Shown here: positions 23,590 through 35,400 of the stretch, in pieces | Layout: each line of letters opens with the position of its first letter | Numbering within the stretch: the first letter of the stretch is position 1 | Assembly (NCBI GenBank): GCA_026018925.1 | Contig: JAKSZU010000002.1 | Span: 13,513,662 to 13,577,661, forward strand | Direction: 5' to 3' | Length of the DNA: 64,000 bases | Source: Tupaia tana | Taxonomy: Eukaryota; Chordata; Mammalia; Scandentia; Tupaiidae | The notes under the pieces: model-generated | Database searches by the model: none | Told to the model about the DNA's origin: nothing | The model's input: the letters and a program-made list of their open reading frames with translations, nothing else | Made by a program: the position numbers and the translations under genes

Positions 23590-23950
23590 TGATGTTTGGG
23601 ATCTAATCTCCGAAGATAATCACACTTTTGCCTTGCTCTATTGTACAGCTTGTCTCCTTAATGATATTTCCAAATTGCCCCATCAAGCCAGGATGAAACA
23701 TTGCCATTGAGGGCAGTTAACCACATCCTATTATTCCCACGACAGCAAGTTTTGTTATCATAAAATTAAGACTGAGAATTTAAATGTAAAGTTCTGCAAT
23801 TTGTGGTGAGGTTTCTCACTTTTAATTCTAGCCCCCTCCACTGGGAAAGCCTGTGCATTTGAGAATTGTAATTCCTGCCTTTTAAAGAAAGCACGGTCTA
23901 GATTCTACTTGAGAAGTCTCTCTGCAATTGTCCTATGGCCCAGAGCAGAG
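23590..23950. promoter_or_regulatory. Candidate conserved noncoding element
   Basis: Repeat-free complex sequence with GATAA-like, TAATGATA and TTAATTC motifs and no simple repeats, between decayed repeats. The reason to call it is texture alone. Confidence 0.2.
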
Positions 23951-23964
23951 GCTATCACATTAGA

Positions 23965-24120
23965 AGGGATGTTGGAGTCCCTGTCAGGCTGCTAGGATAC
24001 AGATTAGTGGACTCTGCCTTACAGATCTGGTTCAGGAGGCCTGGGGACGCTGTGAGATTCTGCATTCTAACAAGTCCCATGTGGTATGGATAGGATGCTA
24101 GAAGTGCCAGGCTTGAGTCC
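23965..24120 (+). mobile_element. Possible MER5-type (hAT-Charlie) DNA transposon remnant
   Basis: 'cagatctggttcaggaggcc', 'tggggacgctgtgagattct' and 'gcattctaacaagtccc' appear in the same order as in MER5-type elements (…tggggcctgggaatctgcatttttaacaag…). Terminal inverted repeats are not visible. Confidence 0.45.
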
Positions 24121-24450
24121 TGGCTTTTAGTACTCTAACTTATTTTTAAATCTTCGTTTCCCACATTTTTCATTGTAAACCTACAGAGGATACCTTTTTG
24201 CATACATGAAGAGGGCGGAGTCTTTAAGCATCAAATGTCTTAGAAGGAGGGAATGAAGAGCTTATCTCGGTCATTCTTTCAGGTTCTGCAAATGAGCAGC
24301 TGCTGAGGAGGGACAGGCTTCCCCTACATCATGGCCAGACAATTGCATCTCACACAGCTGGAATAAAAGAAAGTCGCTAGATCCTAGCTCTTGTCATTAT
24401 TCTCTTCCCATTTAGTGCTTGGGGAGATTTGCATCTCTGATTGGGACCCA
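24121..24450. other. Unique sequence, nothing recognised
   Basis: No repeat or gene is seen. Confidence 0.4.
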
Positions 24451-24462
24451 CAAGGGTATCTT

Positions 24463-24685
24463 TTCTTGGTGTTTGTTGTGTGCTCACTGGAGGAGACAGA
24501 GAGAAAGCATTTCCCCTCAGGGACGGCCACACCCTGCAGTTCCTCCTCTTCCACTCTCCTCTCGATTTTTTGAGCATATATGCATATGTGGCCGATGTAT
24601 TTTTCTAAGCCGCTGGGTCTGCGACTTGAACTGCATAGTTCGCTTTGTGGAATCCAGCTGCCTTAATCTCCATGCCCCTCTGACC
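24463..24685 (-). mobile_element. SINE family A copy (older), reverse orientation
   Basis: A shortened pyrimidine tract and body, with the head complement 'ccttaatctccatgcccctc'. It is flanked by 'aagggtatct' (24452-24461) and again from 24687, a TSD of at least 10 bp. Confidence 0.82.
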
Positions 24686-24689
24686 AAAG

Positions 24690-26490
24690 GGTATCTTTAT
24701 GGGTATTTCCATCTTACCCAGTTGAGATGGAGAAGTAAAAGGAAGTGTCAGTGGCTGAGAGAAGAAGGAAGAGACAGTTTTAAGGAGTTGGGCTGAAGAC
24801 CAATTTTCCAAGTAACTTCAATGTCTGAAATAATAGTGACCTAAAATGAAAACCAAGGGAAGTAATGGCGGCAGACTTGATGGTGAGCCCCGGGGAGAAG
24901 AGAGCCAGACCCCTTACCGCAGGCCCTCTGCTGAGTGAGCTTGATTGGACGCTGCACCTGCGCTAACTCGGACTTGGTACGAGATGCTTCCTTCTCCCTC
25001 AATTTCTCCCAGTAGTGCCTTAAAGGGGACACCTGCTTATTAGGTGCTATCAATATTCATTATGAGTGAGATTCCAAGTCAAGACACAGTTTGTGAGTTT
25101 TATTTCCTTGAGACATTTCCTTTTTTCTTATCACCACATCATATTTTTATCAAGAATGTTTTAGGTTCTCAGAGTTCATTCCTGTTTTATGGAGAAATGA
25201 AAGTTGAAGAGGGCAGATTTTATTTCAACCAAAGAAAAATATTTTTAGAAGGCAGGGTGTCTCTTTAACAGGAAGGAGCTGACCTGCGTATATTCTTTCT
25301 GTCTGGATATTTTCCAGCAGAAGTTGAATAACAACTACAAGCAACACAGAGGGTTGTTGGGAACAGGATTCCAGTCCCGGCGCTTTCCAGCGATGCTTTC
25401 GTGACTCACAGATGCTGTGGTCTCTGTCTTTGCACAGGGGAGTCGATTCCTCGGTAATTAATTTCTGACATAAGCAACATGAACGTTCAGTGTAGACAAT
25501 ATGAATTTTCCCTAGGCATGGACTTCCTAGCTCCCCTTGTCCTGCCCGCCATCCTCTCCCACCTGACTTGTTGTACTGGAAATATTGGCAGTGGCATATG
25601 GCCTGAAATAACTCCAGAGTCAAGAGAACAAGATTGAACTTTCAGTGCCCAAGATTTATGCATCAAAAATGTCTGGGTCCCAAAACATGTTTTATGAGAG
25701 TAAAAATGGAAGATATAGTTCTTCTGCCTCAGGTGGCAAACAGGCCATATGTCTGTGAGATTTACCTCCTCGAGGCAGCCCTGATGCTCACAAGCCTCTG
25801 ATTTCGTGAGGGATCGCTCTAGGGAGTGTGGCGTGGCTGCAGACAGTCACAGCACCAACCATCACTGGTGATTACAGAGAGAATTCTCACCTAGAAGACT
25901 GCTAAATAAGGAGGAGAAGACACACGGCAACGGGAACCCAGGTGCACACGGCCATTGGATAATTATGCAGCCGTCACACATCCTCTCGAGTAACACGGTC
26001 ACAAAGTACCTGGGCAGCTCTGGCAGCTGTACGCAGTGCCTGTGCTGATGAGGTTGCTGGGGCATAGGCCGCAGGCCCCAAGCCACCTATTTGGGCCGGG
26101 AGTCAAGGAGCCTATTGGTAGAGAAACAGAAGCATGAGCTCTCACAGGTTCGAGTCTCCATGACTTTGACTTACCCACTGCTTCCGGTTCGATTGCTATT
26201 TCCTTGAAAAGCCTTTGATTGTAGTCACTTCCAGTTTCTGGTTTCTTGTTTCTTATGATTTGGCCACAGGATATCACTAATAATTTACACTAAGCTACTG
26301 CATCAACCACATAGTATAACGCACTTTGCTAAATTAACCGAATTTACACATATCTGTGGATTGGATAAAGCAAATATGTAGAAAAGGTGTAATTAACTTT
26401 CACATCTACTTTTCAAAGGCTTACCTTCCTCTCTTAGAAAAATGGAAGCTATCACCTACCACAGTAACTTCTTAGTTTTTTGTTTGTCTG
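24690..26490. other. Unique sequence, nothing recognised
   Basis: About 1.8 kb with no named repeat. A 132-codon minus-strand frame (25225-25623) and others of 70 to 92 codons show no domain, start context or splice pattern that I would trust. Confidence 0.4.
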
Positions 26491-26496
26491 TTTGTT

Positions 26497-26507
26497 TTTT
26501 TTGTTTT

Positions 26508-26539
<32 letters not shown>

Positions 26540-26792
26540 ACAGAGTTTTTTGGCTATAGAACACATGCGCTCACTGGAGAAACAGAGACAGAGAGACAGA
26601 AAGCAAGAAATCACTCCCCAGGGAGAATGGCCATGCCACAATTCCTTCTCCTCCATCCTCCTCTTGGGAGTTTGGGCATACATGCACTTGTGCCTGGTGT
26701 GAGTTCCAAGCTGCCTGCTGGGTCCAGGATGTGGACCACTGTCAGCCACATGGGAGTCCAGCATCTTAGCCACTACACCACCTGCTGCCCCC
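26497..26792 (-). mobile_element. SINE family A copy with long T tract, reverse orientation
   Basis: A poly-T run (26511-26538) represents the A tail. It is followed by 'ggctatagaacacatgcgct', a gacagagagacagaaag tract, the body and the head complement 'cttagccactacaccacctg'. Confidence 0.88.
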
Positions 26793-26799
26793 CGCCAAA

Positions 26800-27830
26800 G
26801 TGATTTCTACCCTAAGGTCCTTCATAGGCTACGATGCCTTTGTTTTGAGGCGAGTGATTAACATTTTTCTTTTCTAGACATCAACTGCCCTAATATAAAG
26901 ATAGTACAATATGTCAAGCAAGATACCTCTATATTTTATTTTAAAATAAAAATTACAAATTTTGAAGAGTTCTGTCTAGGAAATCATCTTCTCTTCCAGA
27001 AGTAAAGTTAAATCAATGTCTTTATCACATGTTACCAGAGGCAGTTCCCTTTTATGGCAATGCCATAAAGAAAGACTTGAGGATCATTTTTAACCTTGTG
27101 TGTGTGTGTTATGATCATAAAGACATCTCCGGTTTCTGCATATGCACTTAACTATTGGGTTCAAATAGCCACACATGATGGTTTTTCTATTTTATGTATT
27201 TACTTGCTTACCACCATTACTTATTTAATTTAATGTTTTAATTCTGGTTATGACTGAATGTTTATTGTGGGGTTCTGATGGTTGATAAAATCAGTCAAAA
27301 TAGCAACTGTTTAAATAATATTTTTTGAGTGAGTCTTCATTATTTTACTGCCCCAACAGATTTAAGGCCTCACAGAGGTCTTAGAAAATTCAGATTTGCC
27401 CTTTTCTGTAGAATTAAAACCTTACTGGCCAGGTAAAATATAAGCACACAAAAGCTAAGTAACAACACCAGATTTAAAAAATAGAAAAAATTAGAAAAAG
27501 TAGAAAAATTTAGAAATTTTTAATGAAACATGAGGTATCACACTGGTCTTTGATTAGTGGCCCATTGAACAGCAAAACTAAGTCTCTGGGCTGTATGTGT
27601 GATCATTCAGAGATATGCTCCACCTGCATGATGGTTGGAATTGCCTTGACTGGTCACGCTGACTGGGCTGTGTCTACTACTCCTCCAACTACCTCGCTTA
27701 GCTCACCTCATCTCATGTACCCTCTTATAATGTCATGCTCAGTCATTGAATTCTACTCCCTGAGATAGAGCTGCAAAGTCTTTGTGGGAGTAGCTGATAT
27801 GCTCTAGTGTTGAAGAAGAAAGAGCAGGTG
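26800..27830. other. AT-rich sequence, nothing recognised
   Basis: No named repeat or exon. An 81-codon frame at 27523-27768 lacks any recognisable domain. Confidence 0.4.
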
Positions 27831-27834
27831 GTCA

Positions 27835-28235
27835 TTCTGGACCAGAAAGGAGGTAGGAACTATGACACAGATCTTCAGCTTTATTTTTAAGGATAGTAGG
27901 ATCTGGAAGGTTGGAGTAGAGGCCTAAACTGTGTAGATAGAAAGGAGAAAGAAGAAAATGAGAATTAGTTTGGAAAGAATAGGCTGCCTGGGTTAGTACA
28001 CTGAAGTGGGAGGTATCGCCTTTCTGAGCTATAGATTTGGATGTTGTCTGCCTAGCAGTGACTGCTGACAGTGTAGAAATGAACAAGATCAACAAAGAAG
28101 AGGACACAAAGAGAATAGAACTAAGGCCTGAAACTTGAGAGGATGAGGAAAAGGAGGAGTTAGTGAAGGAGAAAGAGAAGGACCTCTGTATATTCAAGGA
28201 TGAAGAGCATATTGCTAAGAGGGATATCAAATAGA
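27835..28235 (-). mobile_element. Ancient LINE L2 reverse-transcriptase remnant, reverse orientation
   Basis: On the minus strand the sequence aligns in order with the L2 segment that runs from the serine-rich loop to the YADD region: a 'tccttctctttctccttcac' block, a 'cctcttctttgttgatcttg' block and 'gacaacatccaaatctatag' where YADDxQIY would be encoded. A 132-codon minus-strand frame covers this region but is not intact L2 protein. Confidence 0.5.
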
Positions 28236-29089
28236 TTGAAAATTGGCAATGGTTTGGACCAAATGCTATAAAAATCGATACTTTTCATTAACAAAGTGCC
28301 TTGAAATTTGATTTGATCTTATTTGCAGACAGTATTACTTTAAAAGGGATATTTATGTTCCTAAGTTCAGACATAGAAACTAGCATTAATCAAAGATATT
28401 AGCTCATTTTAATTTTTCTTTGCTACATTTATGCTTGTGCCAGTAATACCATTTGGAGATATATCTATATAAAAATCTATATATTGAGAGAATGAGAGAG
28501 AGAGAGAGATGTTGTAGAGTTAAAAAAAAGTCCTTTGGCAATTAAGTGGATGGTTGATTCCCTTAATATTCCAGGAGCAAACACAGCTATCATTATGAAT
28601 CACTATAGTTGATGAGTCTAATTCTTTTTAGTGCCATTATAGCAGATGCTCACATTTCAATCCTCCATGGACAGATCAATCTTTGTCATCTCCTCATACA
28701 TATTCCAACATCTATACTGGGGTTTGAGTGTGCTGCACTGGCACGAGATAACAGGGCCACTGTTTTGGTAAACTAGAAAAGCAGCCACCTGCTTTTAGAA
28801 ACAAAATAGAACAGTCCCAAACTTCCTCTTTCCTACAAAAATGACAGTGACTATCAATTACCTGAGCACATGAAGATATGGATGTGACTGGTACCTTCTT
28901 GGTTAACCCTGGCTTTCTGTATAGATGCTTGAGATCTTAGCTCTGTATACATAGAATTACAACAATACTGGTGGCAGTACCAAACAAAAGAAGCCTTTCT
29001 AATGTCAGTAATGCAGAATGGTTACTGTTTGTGGTCTTAGAAGAAACCACAACATCCCCCAGCATGTGCACACACACACACATATGCGT

Positions 29090-29128
<39 letters not shown>

Positions 29129-29360
29129 TTATACACATGTAATGCCAGGTTTCTGGTTTTAATGCCATATAATATTTTGAAATGAGAGGTGGCAGAAACT
29201 GCCTCAGAAAAGAAAGTAACTGAATATTCATCTTTTAGTAAAAATACTACTACTTCTATTAACACAGTTTTTTTAGAATCTCAAAGGACCCTAAGTGAAG
29301 GACATTTTTCTATTCTTATTTTATCTTCTTGAGTAGATGTTCAGCAAAAGGCCTATAGTG
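28236..29360. other. AT-rich sequence with microsatellites
   Basis: No gene is seen. It contains a (GA)n run near 28485-28508 and the CA repeat at 29069-29125. Confidence 0.45.
29069..29125. repeat. (CA)n microsatellite
   Basis: About 57 bp of CA repeats interrupted once by 'tatgcgtg'. It lies outside any SINE that I can identify. Confidence 0.92.
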
Positions 29361-29600
29361 GGTTAGCTCATGGCCTGATGGTTAAGTGAGCTGGATCCCA
29401 CATGGCCAACTCTGTGGTTTGAGACCTGGACCTTGTGGCTTGAGAAACACTGGGCATTGTGCATGCATACGTGAAATCCTAAATAGAGGAGAAGGGATTG
29501 CATGATTGTTACCCACGAGGGTGCAGAAGGCATGTACTTTCTCTTTCTCCCTCTCTCTGTCTCTCTCTGGTGAGTGCTCATACCCTCCGGCAAATAAATA
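29360..29600 (+). mobile_element. SINE family A copy, older and diverged
   Basis: The head 'ggttagctcatggcctgatg' with 'gttaagtgagctgg' is followed by the body with the palindrome lost, the pyrimidine tract and a 'ccggcaaataaataaatga' tail. Short flanks 'aaaggccta' and 'gaggcctaa' may be the TSD. Confidence 0.78.
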
Positions 29601-29611
29601 AATGAGGCCTA

Positions 29612-30055
29612 AGGCTATTTGCATGAGTTTCCTGTGTTTGCTGTAACCAGGGGCTACACACTAGGGCTTCAGCAACAGAAATATATTATCTCACAGTGTG
29701 GCTACAGTCCAAAATCAGTGTTGCCAGGATTGGCTCCTGAGATTGTGAGGAAAGGTCTGTCCCATTCCTCTCATAGCTTCTGGTAGTTTACTGGCAGTTT
29801 TGGTGTTTCTTGGCTCTTGCTGCTTTACCCCTCTCTCTTCTTCCATCTTCCTGTGGTTTTTCTCCCTGTGTGCTTCTCTGTGTCTTAATTTCCCCATATC
29901 ATAATGACAAACAGCATTGAATTAGGGACCTACCCTACTCCAGTGTGACCTCTTCTTGACTAACTACATGTTCAATGGCCCTATTTCCAGATAAGGTCAC
30001 ACTCTTAAGCTTCACATATGCATTCAGGTGGGCACAGTCAATCCATAGTAATCTG
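29612..30055 (-). mobile_element. Ancient MaLR (ERVL-MaLR, MLT/MST-like) LTR, reverse orientation
   Basis: The plus strand shows the complement of the LTR 3' end ('gagtttcctgtgtttgctgt', 'attatctcacagtgtgg'). Near 29985 it has 'ttccagataaggtcacact' and finally 'cagtcaatccatagta', the complement of the LTR start. Length and motif order match MaLR LTRs. There are no internal sequences, so it is a solo LTR. Confidence 0.65.
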
Positions 30056-30239
30056 CCCTCTGATTCCCCCAAACCCATGCCCTGCTAATATGCAAAATGC
30101 ATTCCCCCACCCCAACGTGTGCCATGGTTTCCAAGATGGCTCTACTGTATCTTCTGTCCTGCATATACATTTACAATGCATTCTTGTCATTTCTACAGAA
30201 ACAGGTCGACTCTGCTTCACCTCCAGTTGTTTCATGCTG

Positions 30240-30500
30240 CTCTAGACCTGTTCTAGCTAAGAGATGTGATGGGAATGGTGCTGTGTGGCTCCTGAGGCTG
30301 GGTTTTCTAAGAGCTATAGCTTCCGCCATCCCCTCTGAGAATGTCTTTATTAGGTCTCAGCCTCAATGTCATGATGAAGCTCAAGTTGCCACATGGAAAA
30401 GCCCTCATTGAAAGGTACCAAAGATTCTAGATGATCAGTACCAATTGTCAGCCATGTGAGTGAGGATATTCTGAATCTTTAAGCTGTGCCACCACATAAA
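30240..30500 (+). mobile_element. Possible ancient LTR fragment
   Basis: 'gccatgtgagtgaggatatt' followed by an A-rich 'cacataaaataaaact' end resembles the 3' part of old MLT-type LTRs on the plus strand. Divergence is high. Confidence 0.28.
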
Positions 30501-31230
30501 ATAAAACTTCCTTTTTACACAAGCATTTTTTTTATTAATAAGACATTTTTATTGTTAAAGTTACTATATTCCATGTTTTGTTAAACAACAAAAGAAAACA
30601 ACAAAACAATAATTGGTGTCAGAAGTGGGATGTCTCACTAACACAAACCCAAAACAGCTGATGTAGGCTTTGGTGGACAGAAACTTGAATGGTAGTGAGA
30701 AGAATGTTAGTTCAGACTAGCTAGGGGAGAGAAGCAAAGACGTTGTTACTGATCCTGGGAAGTAGTGGCCTGTATTTTGTAGCTGCAGAACATAGTAGGT
30801 AGAACATGTACCTCATGAGCTTGTGGACTGGACTAAGGAAATCCAAGACAGAATGTCAACAGTGCCAACTAGCATCTTTTAGTTCTCAGTGATAAAATTT
30901 GGGGAGAAAGAAGAACTTTTTGAAGAACTATTTGTTTTTTAAAGAAATTGACCAACTTAGGTCTTGCTGGATTGGAAAATAAAAGCATTTCTCATTTCCA
31001 CACTGTTCTGTGGATAAATGTTTCTTAGGGTAAGGGATGACTCAGGCAAAGATCAAAGGCAGAGATTTCTAGGAATGCATGGTTTTGAGATTAAGGTCAA
31101 GGCAAGGGTATGGATGCAAAACGCTTTGCGAAGATTTCAGGATGTTTGAAATGGTGCTTGTTATTCCTTCTAAGGTAGATAAATGTCTCCTAAAATTCTT
31201 GAGGTCATTTTTCTTTCTTTCTTTTTTATT
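30501..31230. other. AT-rich sequence, nothing recognised
   Basis: No repeat that I can name and no exon. Confidence 0.4.
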
Positions 31231-31235
31231 TTTTT

Positions 31236-31582
31236 AGAGAGAGAGATTTTTGTTATACGGTATATACACCCTCCAGAGAGACAGAGAAAGACAGAGAGAT
31301 AGAAAGTGAGAAATCACCCCCCAGGAGAGATGGCCATGCTGCAATCCCTTCTCTTCCATTCTCCTCTCTGGATTTTGGGCACACACACACAAACCCAGCA
31401 TGAATTTCAATCACCCCATAGGGGGATGGCCACAATTCAATCCCTTCTCCTCCATTCTCCTGAGATTTGGGGCACACATGCATACGTGCCCCACATGACT
31501 TTCAAGCCACCATGTTCAGGGTTTGAACTGTGGTCAATCATGTAGAGTCCAGTGCCTTCACCACCACACCATCTGCTGGTCC
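31236..31582 (-). mobile_element. SINE family A copy with internal duplication, reverse orientation
   Basis: About 100 bp longer than usual. The block 'ggccatgctgcaatccctt...tccattctcctc' appears once near 31331 and again near 31427 (ggccacaattcaatccctt...tccattctcct), each preceded by a C-run and followed by 'ttgggcaca'-like text. The head complement 'ccttcaccaccacaccatct' closes the element. Confidence 0.82.
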
Positions 31583-31826
31583 CGTAACTTATGTTATTTA
31601 ATTAGTAGGTATCCCTGTGTCTGACTTTTGATGGTAAGATCCCTGTCTTTGCATTAGCCTGAGGTCATATCTGGATTTGTTAATTGGGGTATAAGAGGGT
31701 AATTGTGTTTTGTATGTCAGAGTATAAGTTATTTGTGACCAAAGAGCAAATTCTGCTAGGTTATAGATGGCTGCATATTTCTGCCACTCCTCCTATTGAG
31801 AAGTGGCATCTATTTTCCTCCTCTCG

Positions 31827-32818
31827 GAGCATTTTCAATGAAGACGAATGTAAAATGTCCAGCTGGTGTTTTGCCTGGATTTGACCACAGGAATGCAGCG
31901 GTTGATGGTGTATGTAACTTTCACAGCGAGGCCTTTATCTGCAACTTCTGCCTCTGCTACTCCTGGATCCAGCCACATGTCAAGAAGTCCACACAGCCGA
32001 GTGGAGGACAGAGAGAGGCCCCAGCCTGCAGCTCCCCCTGCAGGTGACAGCATGTGAGTGGGGCCTCACTGCAGCTCAAGGATGTCTCACAGAGCAGAGA
32101 CACTGAGGGATTCCGACATGTAGAATTGTCAACAAATAAAATAGCTGTTGTTTAAAACAGAGTTTTTCTGGGGGGAGGGGTTGATACTCAACAGTGGGTT
32201 CCCCAAACTGCTACTTTGATGAGACACTATCAGGGACATGCCCAAGAGATAAGCTTTCTGAAACTTCAGATACATTAAGCATGATCAGAGTGTACCTTTT
32301 ATCTATGCTTTTTATAGGATAGAGGGGACCTGTCTTCATGCAATTAGATTAGAATTATATAACATACATATTGAAAGCTGAAAACCTGATCTATTTTTCC
32401 AGTCTTTTATTAGATTTTCAGGAAAGTTATAACGCATTTTTGCATAGAAAAAATATGTCATGACTCTCCTAACAACCTAAGAGCTCAGTTATATTGAATC
32501 TGTATTCTGACCAAAACTGTTAATCTGAATGTATCATCTAGTTCTGATCACGTTTGATGAACATAGGCAGACGGTCAATAAGAGACAATAGTAGGTCGAT
32601 GTGTCCAGAATGAAGAACTGTGGTCCACTTCACAGGAGGGATAGCAGCCCTCTGACCGGCACGGGCCCGGGATGCTGTCAGCCCTTCTGTCCTTGTCCTG
32701 TCTTGTGCGTGGAGCGCAGTGTTTACCTGTTTACTATGTGCTGTGGGTGGATGTTTTGAAAAGAACCATGAAGCACAATGAAGCAAAAGGAACATTTTCA
32801 ATAAAGACGAATGTAAAA
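31827..32818. repeat. Pair of 29-bp direct repeats about 930 bp apart
   Basis: Positions 31827-31855 and 32790-32818 match at 27 of 29 bases around the core 'aagacgaatgtaaaa'. The intervening sequence contains a possible LTR end. The pair may be the TSD of an old insertion, though no poly-A precedes the second copy. Confidence 0.6.
31950..32165 (+). mobile_element. Possible ancient LTR 3' end
   Basis: 'gacagcatgtgagtggggcc' and 'caacaaataaaatagctgtt' followed by 'gtttaaaacagag' have the layout of the 3' part of an old MLT-type LTR with its polyadenylation signal. The call is tentative. Confidence 0.32.
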
Positions 32819-33110
32819 GCCCCAACTCTTTGAAATTTCAAATAGTTTCCCTCATTCAAAATCCATAAGCTGTAAATGAGGAGCCACCTGAGACTCGGGA
32901 TCTTGTTGGAGTGTTTTGCTGATCACAGGCTTTCTCGCTCTTTTCATGTTCCCTGATTTTCATTTAGGGAGCTGTGAGCTCTACCCACAGTTATTATCAA
33001 AATTGATTTTGAGTCTACATCTAAAGTATTATCCACTACTTCTCTGAGGAAGATGAAATATATATGTATCAAAATGTCTTGGTTGAAAAAGAGATAAAAG
33101 CTGGTAATAA
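32170..33110. other. Unique sequence, nothing recognised
   Basis: Apart from the second copy of the 29-bp repeat, no named element is seen. Confidence 0.4.
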
Positions 33111-33111
33111 C

Positions 33112-33112
<1 letters not shown>

Positions 33113-33169
<57 letters not shown>
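33113..33169. repeat. (AT)n microsatellite
   Basis: About 56 bp of uninterrupted AT dinucleotides directly beside the 3' end of a reverse SINE. The tract grew at the SINE tail. Confidence 0.95.
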
Positions 33170-33170
<1 letters not shown>

Positions 33171-33173
<3 letters not shown>

Positions 33174-33412
33174 TGTGGCTGCATGCTGGAGAGAGACACA
33201 GAGAGAGGGAGAGAAAGAAAGCAACAAAGCACCCTCCATGGGGGATGTTCATACCTCAACCTCCTCTTTTCCATCTCTCCTCTTTTTGGGATTTTGGGCA
33301 TGCACATACATGCACCTGAGGCATTTCTCAAGCTGTTGGATGTGGGACTGCAACCATGAGGTTGGACATGTGGGCTCAGGCTGCCTTCACCACTAGGCCA
33401 GAGCTTAGCCCA
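33171..33412 (-). mobile_element. SINE family A copy (older), reverse orientation
   Basis: 'gctggagagagacacagaga', the C-run, 'gattttgggcatgcacatac' and the head complement 'ccttcaccactaggccagag' are in the expected order. It is diverged. The A tail has been replaced by the AT microsatellite. A 200-codon minus-strand frame through it is a repeat artefact. Confidence 0.8.
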
Positions 33413-34560
33413 GGCATGCTGGTATTTTTCAGTGAGAGAATCACTGTTCCCTTTCAGAATTTCCTCCCTGCATTCTCCTTGGAGAGGAAAGCTTCCTTCT
33501 GGAGTGCACGACGCTAAGAGAGGACACAGGTGCTCTAAGGAATGGAAGTCTAAGAGGGTTGTCCGGAAAGACAGGGACACCTGCAAGTGACCACAGCATG
33601 TCCTGGATGAATGCAGATAATCATGTCGCATGGGCTATTAGGATGTCAGGACTCTGGGTTCAATGTGATTTCTAATCCAATAGAACCCTCTATGAAGCCA
33701 CTCTTGATTTCTCTGAGAATCATGCCCTTTAGTCAGAAGCTCTTTACTTCACAAAATACTGCATAGGCAAGCATTTTTCCCCTCTCCACCGTATTAATTA
33801 AATTACATAAAACTGGCAGTGTTTAAACTCTGGCATCTGTATTGTCTCACTTAATTACACCCCTGGACTCCTTTCAAAATCTTTTCACTTACTACAGAGA
33901 CATCTATTGGTGAAAGAGGAAGAAATTGGAGACGGGATCAAATGCAGTCAGAGCCTTTGCATGGCCTCATCCCCTTCTTTGCTGGGCAGACTCCTGCAGT
34001 TTGTCCATCTGTCTGTCTGTAGTTCTTCCATCCTGTGCTAAGTGGCTGTAGCTAGGTAATAGAAAATTTCAAGATGGTAGAGTTTCCTTTTGAATTTAGG
34101 ATATTTTGTGCTTGGATGTCATAAATTGTAACACTTTTCTATATTCTTTCAACTTTCAAACCACACAAGTGTAGCTTGCAGTGAAATCCACCTTCTACAT
34201 CCGGCGTCAGACTCTGTCTAAGCCAAAAGAGCTTCCTTCCTCTTGGCCGACAACAACCATGCCCAAGTTTTCCATGAATGCCAGGTGTCAGAGCAGAGTC
34301 TTCAGCCCACACTTCACAGGGGCCATCCCTGCTTCCGGCTTGAGCAGGAGCCAGGCAGTCAGGACATCCTAGAAGCAGGAGAACAGCTCCAGCTCCTGCT
34401 AGATTAAAAGTCCAGGATTCCCACCAAGACTTTCCCCCCATATCCTTTCTCTCTCTCCCTCTCCCTCTTTCTCTCTCTCTATCTTGATTTTTACTTGATA
34501 TGTCCAACATTACATTGGTTTCCTTTCCAGAAATGCTTACCTCATTAATATTATTTACTC
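33413..34560. other. Unique sequence with a CT tract
   Basis: No named repeat or exon. A pyrimidine-rich run lies at 34446-34485. Confidence 0.4.
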
Positions 34561-34564
34561 AATG

Positions 34565-34935
34565 TTTTGGTTTAGTGAGCGACTGTTATCCCAACCAGAA
34601 ATCTGGAGTCATTCTGGATTTGCTTTCTGCCCTCCTGACACTGCCCCTCCACTGACACTCCCGCGGCCTCTGGCTCAGCTGGGCAGTCCCTGACTTCAGC
34701 TGGACTCACGTGCTTTCTCTAGATCAGGTCTCCTGGCCTTTTCCCACATCCCGAACCTGCCACGAGTGATCACTCTAAAATGTGACTCTTGTACAGTTCC
34801 TCCTCGGTGGCTCCAAATTGCCTGCACAATAAAATCCAAACTGCTTAGCATAGAAATCGAGACCCTCCAGGATCCGGTCCCTGATTTCCTCATCAACCTC
34901 ATTTCTCCCTCTATTAAATTGTTCACTGTTGTTGA
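34565..34935 (+). mobile_element. Ancient LINE L2 remnant
   Basis: Plus-strand order matches L2: 'gagtgatcactctaaaatgt' (34765-34784), 'tcggtggctccaaattgcct' (34805-34824), 'ataaaatccaaactgcttag' (34829-34848), then 'ccctccaggatccggtccct'. Frames are short and broken. Confidence 0.7.
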
Positions 34936-35185
34936 ACCACTGAAATGGGGTCTATAGACTGAAGTTTTAAAAATGATACTTAGATTCTACCGAGAAAACA
35001 CCATGCTAACGTCATTGCAGTTTTGCATTTTTGTAGAATTGCTCTGAAGAGAGAAAATCTCAGATTTGATTAAGAAACAAAATTTTGCTCACTATAATGG
35101 AAATTCAATATGTTTGGGAGCTAAAATCAACACATTTAGCAATCCATAAAATACTGTTATTAATCAAACAGCTAGAAATGTATAT

Positions 35186-35250
35186 ATACACATATATATG
35201 TGTGTGTATATATATATATATATATGTTTATATTTATATATATTTATATT
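35186..35250. repeat. (TA/TG)n microsatellite
   Basis: Alternating ta and tg dinucleotides with interruptions. It gives rise to a tyrosine/isoleucine-rich frame that is not a gene. Confidence 0.9.
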
Positions 35251-35376
35251 TTCATTTGCTCAACAAATATTTCAGGATTTCCAGCAGTATGCCACATAGT
35301 GCATCAGGCCCTGACCTCAGGGAGATAAAGGAGACACAGTCCCAGCCTTCTACCAGCCCCAAGTCTAGAGCAAAAA

Positions 35377-35400
35377 TAAATAAATAAATAAATAAATCAA
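35377..35400. repeat. (AAAT)n microsatellite
   Basis: Six units of aaat/ataa type, possibly the tail of an unrecognised retroposon. Confidence 0.85.

Noticed and set aside
29037..29265. Cysteine/valine-rich frames suggesting a small secreted protein
   Set aside because: They come from translation of the CA/TG microsatellite at 29069-29125.
33029..33631. 200-codon minus-strand open reading frame, the longest in the window
   Set aside because: It runs through a SINE and an (AT)n microsatellite that yields an Ile-Tyr repeat. There is no domain or gene context.
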